In this document: piece after piece, positions 22,162 through 32,548 of the stretch
Layout: every line of letters starts with the position of its first letter
Numbering within the stretch: the first letter of the stretch is position 1
Source: Geofilum rubicundum JCM 15548
Lineage (GTDB): Bacteria; Bacteroidota; Bacteroidia; Bacteroidales; Marinilabiliaceae
Length of the DNA: 64,000 nt
Direction: 5' to 3'
Assembly (NCBI RefSeq): GCF_000974365.1
Contig: NZ_BAZW01000018.1
Location: 1 to 64,000 of the forward strand
The notes under the pieces: model-generated
What the model was told of the DNA's origin: nothing
What the model saw: the letters and a program-made list of their open reading frames with translations, nothing else
The model's database searches: none
Made by a program: the position numbers and the translations under genes

Positions 22162-22580
22162 TGCCTATGAACTTCCGGCTTAAACCAAATATAAAAACGT
22201 TTGCCAGAATCCTGATTTTGATGGTGGCGATGCCGCCTTCCAATATGGCAACGAACAACCTGTCGGATAACAATCCGGCTGTTTCTGCTCAAATTGAATC
22301 CCAAGTGGCTGATGAGTCGATTACCTTTACCGGACTGGCCACCAATTATGGGGGACAAGAATACGCCTGCACCTATAAAATGATGGCCAAGCGCAGTGGT
22401 CAAGCGGGTCAGTCGACCAATAACCAATCAGGGTCTGTTCTCTTAAAACCAGGCAAAACAACCCAGTTGTCGAAAACGACCATTTCTGTAACAACAGAGG
22501 ACAGTTACAAGGTCACTTTACTGATCCTTTTCAATGAGTCGGTCATCGCCGCTGACTCTATCATATACTCGCCTGACTAA
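22161..22580 (+). CDS. CsgH-like curli assembly protein
   Basis: This is a small exported protein of about 139 residues with an N-terminal hydrophobic segment (TFARILILMVAMPPSNM) and a beta-rich domain. The pattern YACTYKMMAKRSGQAGQS, NNQSGSVLLKPGKTTQL, then a final YKVTLLIL strand, resembles CsgH, the periplasmic chaperone that suppresses premature curlin fibre formation in alphaproteobacteria and others. The start ATG at 22161 overlaps the preceding stop codon; a TTG three bases earlier is also in frame. Its place between the curlin genes and csgE supports the assignment. Confidence 0.65.
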   Translation: MPMNFRLKPNIKTFARILILMVAMPPSNMATNNLSDNNPAVSAQIESQVADESITFTGLATNYGGQEYACTYKMMAKRSGQAGQSTNNQSGSVLLKPGKTTQLSKTTISVTTEDSYKVTLLILFNESVIAADSIIYSPD

Positions 22581-22729
22581 CTGGTAATTACACAAACACT
22601 GCGCCAAACACTTCCAATCTCAATTGCTGTTCACCCCTACTTTAGAGCAGTTGACCAATAATGCTTGAAAATTCGGGAACTTTATTCGAAATTGATTGGT
22701 GAATCCTGAATTGTTTCAACCGTCAACCT

Positions 22730-23212
22730 ATGCGCTTAAAACACCTCATTATCAACAAATTTACCGTTACACTGATACTGGTGACGTGCATAGGCATGCT
22801 GGCAGCAGCGCAAAACAACGAAGTAAAAGAAGACCAGGCAGAAAACAACCAGGCACCTGACACACTTGTTGTCAATATGGATTCGGAACCATTCGAGTTT
22901 GTTTTTGATGAGACCATTACCAAAATTGGCAGTGATTTCTTCAGAATGTTCTACAGCGAATGGGAAAACACCTCACTCATCACCGGACTATCTATTTACA
23001 TTGGAGAAAAGCCCATGCCGGGCATGGGCACCAGAATTTGGGTGAAAGTGGAAGATCGCTACACCTATATGGCCTTTGTCCGGCCCAATCTGGAGCAATT
23101 GCGACAAAGTGTGAAGCAAGCGCTGCAGCAAACGCAATCTTATTTCATCAATTACGAACTCATTCAAAAAGACCTGGAAAGTGACGATTATAGCGGTACA
23201 GGCCTCTTTTAA
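22730..23212 (+). CDS. csgE: Curli secretion specificity factor CsgE
   Basis: This is a periplasmic adaptor that caps the CsgG channel and guides curlin to it. The 160-residue product has a leader sequence (FTVTLILVTCIGMLAAAQ). The CsgE core is clear: DETITKIGSDFFRMFYSEW, then TGLSIYIGEKPMPGMGTRIW and a late SYFINYELIQKDLES segment. It is longer than E. coli CsgE (129 residues) through an N-terminal charged spacer. It lies 27 bases before csgF. Confidence 0.9.
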   Translation: MRLKHLIINKFTVTLILVTCIGMLAAAQNNEVKEDQAENNQAPDTLVVNMDSEPFEFVFDETITKIGSDFFRMFYSEWENTSLITGLSIYIGEKPMPGMGTRIWVKVEDRYTYMAFVRPNLEQLRQSVKQALQQTQSYFINYELIQKDLESDDYSGTGLF

Positions 23213-23239
23213 TAAAACCTAAAAGTAAAAACCTCATCT

Positions 23240-23674
23240 ATGAAACCAAATCTCACCCAAAACAAAAAATGGATCTTCCTGCTTCCTTTAATGGCGGTCT
23301 TGGTGTTTTTTGCATCCGACGCTAAAGCGCAGGATTTTGTTTATCAACCCATCAACCCGGCTTTTGGCGGAAGCTATCTCAATTACTCCTGGCTGCTCAA
23401 TTCAGCTCAGGTGCAGAACACCCATGAAGAGAAAACACCCGAGCGCGCCACCACCGATCCACTGGCGGATTTTGAAGGGAGTTTGAACCGACAAATTCTG
23501 AGTCAGCTTTCCCGTAACCTGATGCGCAACTATTTCAGTGAAGGTTTTTCTGAAGGTCAATACAATGTGGGCAGTTACGAAATTGAAGTTTCACCCGGCG
23601 CAAATGGACTCGAGGTGGTGATCCTCGATACCAGTACCGGTGATAAAACGGTTGTAACTGTTCCCTATTTCTAA
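23240..23674 (+). CDS. csgF: Curli assembly factor CsgF
   Basis: In the curli system CsgF sits at the outer mouth of the CsgG channel and couples secretion to nucleation. The 144-residue protein has a hydrophobic leader (FLLPLMAVLVFFASDAKAQ) and then the family signature DFVYQPINPAFGGSYLNYSW, whose N-terminal segment binds inside the CsgG pore in E. coli. The remainder includes a helix (LNRQILSQLSRNLMRNYF) and a short beta C-terminus. Confidence 0.92.
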   Translation: MKPNLTQNKKWIFLLPLMAVLVFFASDAKAQDFVYQPINPAFGGSYLNYSWLLNSAQVQNTHEEKTPERATTDPLADFEGSLNRQILSQLSRNLMRNYFSEGFSEGQYNVGSYEIEVSPGANGLEVVILDTSTGDKTVVTVPYF

Positions 23675-23724
23675 TCCCTGAATGCCTTTCGACCAAAGGA
23701 GAACCTGATCTGAAATCTCAAACT

Positions 23725-25131
23725 ATGAGTATCTTCCCAGCTTTCTATATACACCGGCATCCCATAATGCTGTTTCTATTATCCATCCTGGTCCAAAGTT
23801 GTGCCAGCACTTTTAAACATCCTGTTTCTCCTTCTCCGGCCCGACTGGGAGAATATTCGGAAGTCCACAAAAAGGAAACCAGTCAGCTACCGGAACCTAA
23901 AGAGAAGGTCTATGCGGCCGTCTACAATTTCAGGGACCAGACCGGTCAGTACAAACTGCTCGAAAACTCGGCCAGTTGGTCCACGGTGGTCACCCAGGGC
24001 GCCACATCGGTGCTTATTCAGGCCCTCGAAGAATCCGATTGGTTCATTGCCATAGAAAGGGAAGGCCTTTCCAATTTATTAAATGAACGCAGGATTATTC
24101 GTCAAACGCAGGAGCAATTCCAGGGCAATAGCACCACACTCCCACCTCTGCTTTATGCGGGCATCATCATCGAAGGCGGCATCATTGCCTATGAATCAAA
24201 CGTTCGGACAGGTGGCATGGGTGCCCGTTATTTTGGTACCGGCACTTCCGGCCAGTACCGGGAGGATCAGGTGACCATCTACCTGAGAGCAGTCAGCACC
24301 AGTACCGGGCGAATTTTAAAAACGGTTCATGCTTCAAAAACCATTTTGTCTCAGAAATTAGACATGGGGATATTTCGCTTTGTCTCTCTTAAGAAACTGC
24401 TGGAAGCGGAAGTTGGCTATACCTACAACGAGCCCTCATTTGTTGCGGTGCAGGCTGCCATTGATAAGGCGGTACTGGCATTGATCGTCGAAGGTTTGGG
24501 CGAGGGTCTCTGGGAACTGAACAATCCCAACGATATCAACACATCGGTTATCAAAAACTACTTTGAAGAGAAGGCCTTGAGTTTGGACATGGACCATCTG
24601 GGTAACCTGACGGTCCCCCATACCAAATCATTTAGTGCAGCCCTCAAAGGAAGTTTCACGCTATTAGATGGAGACTCAGGAAGCGGCCAGATAAAACCTG
24701 CCGGGAGCCTGACCCTTGGATTCTTTCAAAAACAGCCTGTTAATCTTTTGCTCGACATGGGGGTTGGCCAGGCCGCCGACGAAGTATCTTTTGAAACCAA
24801 CTTTATCCAAACAACCGCCATAGCCCAGTTTCACTTTTTGCACAAACACAAAAACAACCCATTCATTCAGATGGGATATGGCGTCAGCTTTATAACAGAC
24901 AACAACTGGTTCCACAACGACTTTGTATGGAATACCAACCTTTTACAATACCTGCACCTGGGCGCCGGTTATCAATGGCGCTTAAGCGACTGGCCATTGG
25001 ACATCCAATTCTCTATCACGAATCAGCTTTATCTCAACGATCAATTCGATGGCGTTGTGTATGGAAAGTACAATGATCGTTTATGGATGGCCAACATTGG
25101 CCTTCAATACAGATTTAATATTTCAAAGTAA
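23725..25131 (+). CDS. csgG: Curli secretion channel CsgG with C-terminal extension
   Basis: This is the outer-membrane lipoprotein pore for curlin. The lipobox is LVQSC at about residue 26. The CsgG domain is clear (KVYAAVYNFRDQTGQYKL, TQGATSVLIQALEESDWF, ERRIIRQTQEQF, QVTIYLRAVSTSTGRILKTV). At 468 residues it is far longer than the 277-residue E. coli protein. The extra 170 residues at the end look like outer-membrane strands (LTLGFFQKQPVNLLLDMGVG, LGAGYQWRLSDWPLDIQF, ending LQYRFNISK). Such extensions seem common in Bacteroidota, but their role is not established to my knowledge. Confidence 0.92.
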   Translation: MSIFPAFYIHRHPIMLFLLSILVQSCASTFKHPVSPSPARLGEYSEVHKKETSQLPEPKEKVYAAVYNFRDQTGQYKLLENSASWSTVVTQGATSVLIQALEESDWFIAIEREGLSNLLNERRIIRQTQEQFQGNSTTLPPLLYAGIIIEGGIIAYESNVRTGGMGARYFGTGTSGQYREDQVTIYLRAVSTSTGRILKTVHASKTILSQKLDMGIFRFVSLKKLLEAEVGYTYNEPSFVAVQAAIDKAVLALIVEGLGEGLWELNNPNDINTSVIKNYFEEKALSLDMDHLGNLTVPHTKSFSAALKGSFTLLDGDSGSGQIKPAGSLTLGFFQKQPVNLLLDMGVGQAADEVSFETNFIQTTAIAQFHFLHKHKNNPFIQMGYGVSFITDNNWFHNDFVWNTNLLQYLHLGAGYQWRLSDWPLDIQFSITNQLYLNDQFDGVVYGKYNDRLWMANIGLQYRFNISK

Positions 25132-25176
25132 TATAGGAGTCCCCGGACCAGCTATTAAACACTAAGCCATTATCCC

Positions 25177-26655
25177 ATGAAACTGCACCACATAATACCG
25201 GCCATCCTTTTATCACTCGCATTGTTTGCCTGCGAGGAACATGTGGACAACCTGTTGACAGGAAGTCTGTCGGGCGTTGTTCTCTTACAAAGTGATTATA
25301 GCCCTTTATCGGAAGTCCGAATATCTACGCATCCATACACTGAGAACGTCACAACGGATGAGAACGGACGTTTCGTTATAGAAAAAATACCCACCGGTGA
25401 ATACAATGTAATAGCTACCAAAGCGGGTTATAAATCGCAAAGCATAACCATCACCATAGCGCATAACAAGGAAACCGATGTAGAGATGGAGCTTATCCGC
25501 AGTCTGACAAGCGACAATGCTCCGGAATTCTCTGAAGCGTATGCGCCGCTTAACAACGCTACGCTACCAACCGTTCATGCCGAATTTCAATGGCAAACCA
25601 CTAAAAGGAATGACTCGGTTTGGTATAAGCTATTGATTTACGAATCGGGTTCTTCCAACAACCCTTTGAGCTACGAAAATCTGACAGACACTTTTTTGGT
25701 GGTCAACAACCTGAAATTTAAAACCTGGTATTACTGGCAGGTTTATGCGGAAAATGATGCCGGACAAACGTTCTCTGAAATTCGTCAGTTCAGAACAATG
25801 GCTTTTCCTTCCAATAAAATTCTCTATGCGGCCCAGGCGGAGGAAAGCAACCAGCTATTTATTGCCGACTCAACCGGTGCAAATCCAGTGCAAATCACCA
25901 ACAATCAGCATCATATATGGAATGCCCGCATCAATAAGCAAAAAACAAAGATTGCTTTTCAATCCAGCAGGGATATGACACCCTATTTGTATATAATGGA
26001 TCTGGATGGCAGTAATGTGAAAAAATTGACCACCTTTCAAATCGGTGGTTATTTTCACCATAAAATAGAATACGATTGGGCGCCCAATGGTTCTTACATT
26101 ATGTTTTCGAGTTTTAACAAGCTATACCGGATCGACCCAGATGGTACAGGCTTGATCGCCATTGCGTCTGCGCCGGAAGGCAAGCATTTCAGAGAGGTCA
26201 TTTACCAGCCCAATGGTTCGGGCCTGGTGACTATTTTGACGGGAAATACAATGAAAGACCGGCAAATCTATACGCTCAACACCAATGGTAGTAATCTGCA
26301 ATTGCTTTACGATAATAATCAGTATGCCATTCAAGGGTTGGCGATGCATCCCGATAACAACCGCCTGTTGTTTTCGATGGACATGAGCGGCAATGAGTCA
26401 GAAACCGGACGTATGCTGGATGCCAGAATCATGGAACTCGATATTAGCAGTGGCGTTGTGACCGACCGCTCTACGCTGAAAGACAATGGCACCAACGATC
26501 TGGAGGCCATGTATTCGCCGGATGGCGGAAAAATTATATTTACCAACGGCCTTAATACCGCAACAGCAACACCGGCCATATGGATCATGACTCAGGATGG
26601 CCGGTACCGGAATAATATTTTGCCTGGAGCATTTAATCCCTATTGGTTTGAGTAG
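25177..26655 (+). CDS. Lipoprotein with carboxypeptidase-regulatory-like domain and TolB-type beta propeller
   Basis: A lipoprotein signal (LLSLALFAC) is followed by a carboxypeptidase-regulatory-like beta sandwich at residues 30-100 (LSGVVLLQSDYSPLSEVRIS, GEYNVIATKAGYKSQ). A fibronectin-like segment comes next (WYYWQVYAENDAGQTFSEIR). From about residue 210 there are PD40/TolB-type propeller repeats (RINKQKTKIAFQSSRD, DLDGSNVKKLT, YSPDGGKIIFTN). It starts 45 bases after csgG on the same strand, so it is probably a curli-locus accessory protein; no biochemical role is known. Confidence 0.75.
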   Translation: MKLHHIIPAILLSLALFACEEHVDNLLTGSLSGVVLLQSDYSPLSEVRISTHPYTENVTTDENGRFVIEKIPTGEYNVIATKAGYKSQSITITIAHNKETDVEMELIRSLTSDNAPEFSEAYAPLNNATLPTVHAEFQWQTTKRNDSVWYKLLIYESGSSNNPLSYENLTDTFLVVNNLKFKTWYYWQVYAENDAGQTFSEIRQFRTMAFPSNKILYAAQAEESNQLFIADSTGANPVQITNNQHHIWNARINKQKTKIAFQSSRDMTPYLYIMDLDGSNVKKLTTFQIGGYFHHKIEYDWAPNGSYIMFSSFNKLYRIDPDGTGLIAIASAPEGKHFREVIYQPNGSGLVTILTGNTMKDRQIYTLNTNGSNLQLLYDNNQYAIQGLAMHPDNNRLLFSMDMSGNESETGRMLDARIMELDISSGVVTDRSTLKDNGTNDLEAMYSPDGGKIIFTNGLNTATATPAIWIMTQDGRYRNNILPGAFNPYWFE

Positions 26656-26766
26656 TATTTGTCTCTATGGCGTAAAAAGAAAACAGTTATTGGTCTCAAT
26701 TGCCTGCAAATTCATTACTTTTATTGTCAGGGATAGACAGCTATTTTCTGAACGAAATAGATTCAA

Positions 26767-29700
26767 ATGAAGACCAAAGCGCTGGAATTAATCGACTTCG
26801 AAAAAGTAGACATCCTGCTCGAGGGTTTCTACAAAACCACCGGTTTTGTTTCGGCCATTTTAGACCTGGAAGGAAATGCTTTGACTAAGTCGGGTTGGAG
26901 ACAAATATGCACCGCGTATGACCTTCTCCATCCTGAATCAGACAAAAGAAGAACCCTTAATGATAGTGAATTCTCGAATCAAACGACTGAGGAACAAAAA
27001 TATCATGTCTATCAGTATCTGAACGGACTGATGGATGTGTCGGCACCAATCGTCATCAACGGCGAACATATTGCCAACCTCGTTTCCGGACCATTCTTTC
27101 TTGAGAAACCCGATCAGAGACTCTTTAAAAAGCAGGCTCAGGTTTTTGGATTCAATGAGAAAGAATATCTGACCGCACTCAATAAAGTGCTGGTGGTGTC
27201 AAAAGAAAAAGTTCAAACGGCCTTGGATTTTTTAATGAACATGACCCTGCTTATTGGTGAGATGTCCCTGACAAAACTTCAGCGCGTAGAAAAGGCCCTG
27301 CGCGAAAGCGAAGAAATGATGCGCAATTCGCAATCTGTGGCGCACATATGTTCTTATTCCACAGACCTGATTGAAAATGAGACAGCTAAAAGCCAATGGG
27401 TATGTTCACCCGAATTATATAAAATTTTTGGAATAGACAAAACCTATCCCCACACCATAGCGGGTTGGGCCGGTTTTATTCATCCGGACTACCGCGAAGA
27501 AGTGATTGCTTACCATGAATCAGTTATAAAAGAAATCGTTTAATTACGATTATAAAATCATCCGTATTAACGATGGGGAAGAACGTTGGGTTCATGGCAC
27601 CGGGAAACTCGAATACGATAAACAAGGAAACCCCATTAGAATGCACGGGGCTATTCAGGACATAACCGAACGTAAACGCACAGAGGAAGCGCTGCGCGAA
27701 AGTGAAGAAAAATTTCGTAGTCTGGCAGAAAACACTTCAGACGTCATCGCCATCATGGATTTGCAGGGCACAATTACCTATATGAGTCGAAAGATTGAGG
27801 ACGAGACAGGCTATAAAAAAGAAGAAATTGAAGGTGTTAACATTCAAAAGATTCTGACACCGGCGTCCTATAATATAGCCATGAACCGAATTCAAAAACG
27901 CTTGAGTGGGGAGAATATCACAATACCTTTTGAAGTTGCCATAAAAAACAAAACCGGTCACCTTACCCCCTTTGAACTCAACACATCTGCCGTCACTAAA
28001 GACGGAGAAATAACGGGCATTGAAATTGTTGCCCGCAACATTACGGAACGCAAAAAAGCAGAAGAAGCCCTTATAGAAAGTGAAAATCGCTTCCGGAGTT
28101 TGCTTCAGGATATCCCCTCCATATCGGTCCAGGGCTACCAGATGGATGGGACGGTGATATACTGGAATGAAGCTTCAGAGAAGCTTTATGGCTACACCTG
28201 TGAAGAAGCCCTTGGCCAAAACCTGCTTGATCTCATCATCCTCCTGAAATGCTGGAAAGGGTGAAAGAAGAAATAGGTAGTATGTCCGAGTCCCGAAAAG
28301 CCATCCCTCCGGCCGAACTCTCTCTTTTACGAAAAGACGGATCGCAGGTATCCGTCTTTTCAAGTCATACCATCCTGAACAGGGATGGAAATACTCCGGA
28401 ATTATATTGCGTGGACCTGGACCTAACCAAAATTAAAAATGCAGAGCGCTTGAATCGCCTGCAATACAATCTGATTCAGGCTTCGATCAACACCAAAAAC
28501 CTTGAAGATTTGTTTGAATCAGTCAAGAATGAACTCAATAGCCTCATTGATGTCAAAAACTTTTTGGTGGCATTCTATGACGAAGAATCCGGAAGCCTGA
28601 GCGCAAAAGTAGATAACGATGAAAAGGATCAAATACCGGAATGGCCCCTTGAAAAATCACTTTCAGGCTATGTTATCCGACAAAACAAACCGGTGCTTTT
28701 ACGCAAGAATGAAATCAAACGCTTACATGAAGAGGGAATCATCGAGCTGTTCGGAACCACTCCAGAAGTCTGGCTGGGGGTTCCATTAAAAGTGGAAGGA
28801 AATATCCTGGGTACTATTGTGGTCCAAAATTATGACAACGCCGATGTTTATGATCAAACAAGCGTTGAAATCATGGAATTGGTCGCCCATGAATTGAGCA
28901 TCTTTATTGACCGCCAAAGGAGTGAAGAGAAAACCAATAAACTTTCCAGAGCTGTTGAACAAAGCTCTGTATCAGTAGTCATAACCAACCGGGAAGGATG
29001 TATTGAATATGTCAATACATTTTTTACAAAATTAACAGGTTACCGGCTAGAGGAGGCAAAAGGTAAAAATCCCAACCTATTAAAAAGCGACCATCAATCC
29101 AAAGCATTTTACAAAGAACTTTGGGCCACCATCCTTTCGGGCAACGATTGGGAGGGAGAGATCCTGAATAAGAAAAAGAACGGAGAATTATACTGGGTGA
29201 AAACGGTTATCTCGCCCATCGTCAGCAACGAAGGAGTCATCACCCACTTTGTGAGTATTGAGCAAGACATTTCCGAAAGAAAAAAAATGCTCGAAGAGTT
29301 GGTCACAGCCAAAGAAAAAGCAGTTGAAAGCGACCGTCTGAAAACCAGATTCCTAAATAACATGTCGCACGAAATACGCACCCCGATGAATGGGATTATT
29401 GGCTTTTCGGATATGCTGGACGAGCCTGGCTTGTCAGAGGAAAGGAGAAAATATTACTCTAAAATCATCCAAAACAGCAGTCACCAATTATTGCGCATCA
29501 TTGATGACATCCTTGAGATATCAACGCTGGAAACCAAACAGGAAAAAACGATTGAATCGGAATTTTGCCTGAACGACTTTCTAATGGAGATTTTTTCAAT
29601 TTTCAATCTAAAATCAAAAGAGCGAAACATCCCCTTGTATCTTAAAAAAGGATGGCACGATGATCAAAGCTATATTATTTCAGACAAAACAAAACTGAAT

Positions 29701-30450
29701 AAAATAGTCAGCAATCTGATGGAAAATGCCTTAAAATTCACCAATGAAGGATACATTGAATTGGGATACTATATTGAAAACGAGAACCTGAAACTATATG
29801 TTAAAGATACAGGAATTGGCATTTCTCCCAAAAATCATCGAAAAATATTTGACCGTTTCTCACAGGAAGACAGAGAGATTGCGAATAAGCATGGTGGTTT
29901 GGGGCTGGGACTATCAATTTCCAAAGAGAATGCACAGCTTTTAGGAGGAGACATTACCCTGCAATCAGAAAAAGGGCAGGGTTCCGTCTTTTTAATTACC
30001 CTACCTTATAAGCCGGCCGACAAAAGCCATACAAATAAGACTGGAGAAACTGTTGAGGATTCAGAAATGAACAAACCCTTTACAATTTTAATTGCAGAAG
30101 ATGAGGAAGTTAACTATTTATTCCTGGAAGCCTTGTTCGAGGCAAATGGGGACAGAAACTACCAGTTAATCCATGCGATAAACGGTAAAGAAGCGGTGGA
30201 TATTTGCATGGAAAACCAAAAAATAGATCTTGTTTTAATGGACATAAAAATGCCGGTGATGAATGGCCATGAAGCGGCTGATAAAATAAAATCGAAATGT
30301 CCAAAACTTCCCATCATAGCTCAAACAGCCTATTCAACAGAAACTGACAGGCAACTGGCCCTAAAGCATGGTTGCGATGACTTTATATCCAAACCCATTC
30401 ATAAAGAAAAACTATTTAACACCATAGATAAATATTTAATGGGGAAATAG
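26767..30450 (+). CDS. Hybrid histidine kinase: PocR, PAS domains, GAF, PAS, kinase, receiver; two frame breaks
   Basis: The repaired product has about 1,230 residues and no clear membrane segment, so it is a cytoplasmic sensor. Order: PocR domain (residues 10-150; GFVSAILDLEGNALTKSGW), PAS with PAC (ERWVHGTGKL to IQDITERK), PAS (RSLAENTSDVIAIMDLQG), PAS (LLQDIPSISVQGYQMDG), GAF (LEDLFESVKNELNSLIDVKN), PAS (SSVSVVITNREGCIEYVN), histidine kinase (NNMSHEIRTPMNGIIGFSDM), ATPase (NLMENALKF, HGGLGLGLSI) and receiver (VLMDIKMPVMNG). Frame breaks at about 27540 and 28235 fall between intact domain halves; the second is restored by one C (LIIPPEMLERV). The PocR domain suggests sensing of a small organic molecule. 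Confidence 0.85.
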
Positions 30451-30657
30451 AAAGACCACCTCAAAAAATTCTCTGCCAATAAAATCAGGCACGGTTATGG
30501 AAGATCCTAAAAAATGAGACATCTGGCATCTTTGTCCCTTTCTGGTTGGAGTCGTTTTTTGTTCGCTTCAGTTACGGATATAAGCATATTGGTCATCGCT
30601 AAAGGGAAGGGTGGCTAAAAATCACTAATTTTGAGTCATATTGTGACGACTGAAAAG

Positions 30658-31740
30658 ATGAGACCTAAAGAGAAGCCCGAATATGCGGATGAATTTCTGA
30701 AATTACATGAAGGCATCATGAATCCTGGGATTGTTGCATCCATTCGGCGTGTGGCCATTGTTTCCATGCTGGGCATCGTTTCCCTGCTTTTTTTGGGTGA
30801 AATACTGGATGTGAGAGATCTCTACCACCGCCCCATATCCATAATTTTGGCTGTAATTGGGATCAACCTGTTAAGTGAGGGCAATGTTCTGATAAACCGC
30901 ACCCTTAACAAAAGAATACCCTGGTTCGGAAAACTCACGCAAAGGATTGCCATTCAACTGGGACTGAGTTTTACCTGGTTGGTATTAATAACCTTTCTTT
31001 TCTACACCCTGGCTCCCCGCACCCTCTCGAAAGAAGCCATCATGTCCTTTCTTTTCGGAACCCTGTTTATCCTGTTCTTCAACAGCATTCTGATTATGCG
31101 CAACTTTGCCTATAGCTGGCGACAATCCATAGTAGAAAACGAACAACTCAAACAGGCCAAGTTGCATGCCGACTATATGGCTCTTCAAAATCAGCTGAAT
31201 CCCCACTTTTTATTCAACAGTTTTAGTGTTTTAATTTCTGAGATTCAATACAACCCGAAAAGCGCTGTTGAATTTGCCCAAAAAATGTCGGATGTTTACC
31301 GCTATGTTTTGCAACAACGCAATGCCACCACCACCACTTTAAAGGCCGAACTGGATTTTATGTCAGACTATCAGTTTTTACATAAAATACGCATGGGAGA
31401 GGCGCTTGACTTAAAAATGGATATCGACCCGACCCACCTGAATCTTGAGCTACCGCCCATTACCTTACAGGTATTGGTTGAAAATGCGATCAAACACAAC
31501 AGAGCCACGAAGAAACAACCGCTCAACATACATATCTCAAGCAATGCCAACAATGAGATTATTGTTTGCAATAATCTCAATCCCAAAAGCACGACCTACT
31601 CCACCGGGGTCGGCCTCGAAAATATCCTGGAACGATACAAGCTACTCACCAATAAGCAGGTGCTGGTCCACAATGACCAAAAAAACTTTTCTGTAACCCT
31701 GCCTTTACTGGGAAAAAACGAGTTGCCCGAATCGATATAA
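30658..31740 (+). CDS. LytS-family sensor histidine kinase
   Basis: The N-terminal half holds four predicted membrane segments (for example VAIVSMLGIVSLLFLGEIL, LGLSFTWLVLITFLFYTLA and SFLFGTLFILFFNSILIM). The phospho-acceptor region is QNQLNPHFLFNSFSVL, typical of the LytS/YehU class, and the ATPase domain has LVENAIKHN and GVGLENILERYKLL. The ATG at 30658 is chosen; a TTG at 30631 is also in frame. It lies 25 bases before the LytTR regulator that is its likely partner. The signal is unknown. Confidence 0.88.
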   Translation: MRPKEKPEYADEFLKLHEGIMNPGIVASIRRVAIVSMLGIVSLLFLGEILDVRDLYHRPISIILAVIGINLLSEGNVLINRTLNKRIPWFGKLTQRIAIQLGLSFTWLVLITFLFYTLAPRTLSKEAIMSFLFGTLFILFFNSILIMRNFAYSWRQSIVENEQLKQAKLHADYMALQNQLNPHFLFNSFSVLISEIQYNPKSAVEFAQKMSDVYRYVLQQRNATTTTLKAELDFMSDYQFLHKIRMGEALDLKMDIDPTHLNLELPPITLQVLVENAIKHNRATKKQPLNIHISSNANNEIIVCNNLNPKSTTYSTGVGLENILERYKLLTNKQVLVHNDQKNFSVTLPLLGKNELPESI

Positions 31741-31765
31741 AACGGAATATTAATACTGAAATACC

Positions 31766-32548
31766 ATGGCTACAACAAATGATACGGTCTTGATTGTAGA
31801 AGACGAGCTGCCTACTCAGAGACTTCTGAGAAAAATGATTGAAGAACTCAGGCCTGACTGGCAGATTGTAGCTGCCACAAGTGGCGTGGAAGAAACAGTG
31901 GAATGGCTCGAAAATCATCCCCATCCCCATTTGGTATTTATGGATGTGCAGCTATCGGATGGACTAAGCTTTGAGATTTTTGACAAAATCAAGCTCAATT
32001 CCATCATTGTATTCACCACGGCCTATGATGAATACGCCATCAAAGCATTCAAAGTCAGCAGCATTGACTACCTTCTGAAGCCCATACGGACGGAGCAGTT
32101 GGAAAATGCCATCTCCAAATACGAAAGAATAAAAGCAGCGATATCGCCACAGATTGACATTTCAGAACTAAGAGACCTCAGTTCCCTCATCAAAGAAGGA
32201 CGTCCCCCTTACAGAAACCGACTATTGGTGCCGGTGGCCGACGGCTTTCTCAAACTCAATATTGCCGATGTGGCCTATTTCCAGAGCTCACAAAAGGTAA
32301 CAACAGCCATCACCAACAGCGGAAAACCACACATTATCGATATGACTCTTGAAAAGCTGGAAGATGAATTGGATCCGCACTGTTTTTTCAGAGCCAATCG
32401 ACAATTCATCCTCCACATTGAGGCCATTCAGCGCATCGAGACCTGGTTCAACGGCAAACTGGTGGTAAAAACCAAGCCTGAAGCCCCGGAAAAAATCGTC
32501 ATTAGTCGCGAAAAAGCCCGCAGCTTCAAAGAGTGGATTAACAGGTAA
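31766..32548 (+). CDS. LytTR-family response regulator, partner of the LytS-type kinase
   Basis: The receiver domain (residues 1-125) has VEDELPTQ, the phospho-acceptor aspartate in LVFMDVQLSDG, FTTAYDEYAIKAF and YLLKPI. The LytTR DNA-binding domain fills residues 150-260 (RLLVPVADGFLKLNIADVAY, CFFRANRQFILHIEAIQ, VISREKARSFKEW). Its stop codon directly abuts the stop codon of the convergent hydC gene at 32549, so the two transcripts must overlap. That could matter for hydrogenase expression. Confidence 0.9.
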   Translation: MATTNDTVLIVEDELPTQRLLRKMIEELRPDWQIVAATSGVEETVEWLENHPHPHLVFMDVQLSDGLSFEIFDKIKLNSIIVFTTAYDEYAIKAFKVSSIDYLLKPIRTEQLENAISKYERIKAAISPQIDISELRDLSSLIKEGRPPYRNRLLVPVADGFLKLNIADVAYFQSSQKVTTAITNSGKPHIIDMTLEKLEDELDPHCFFRANRQFILHIEAIQRIETWFNGKLVVKTKPEAPEKIVISREKARSFKEWINR

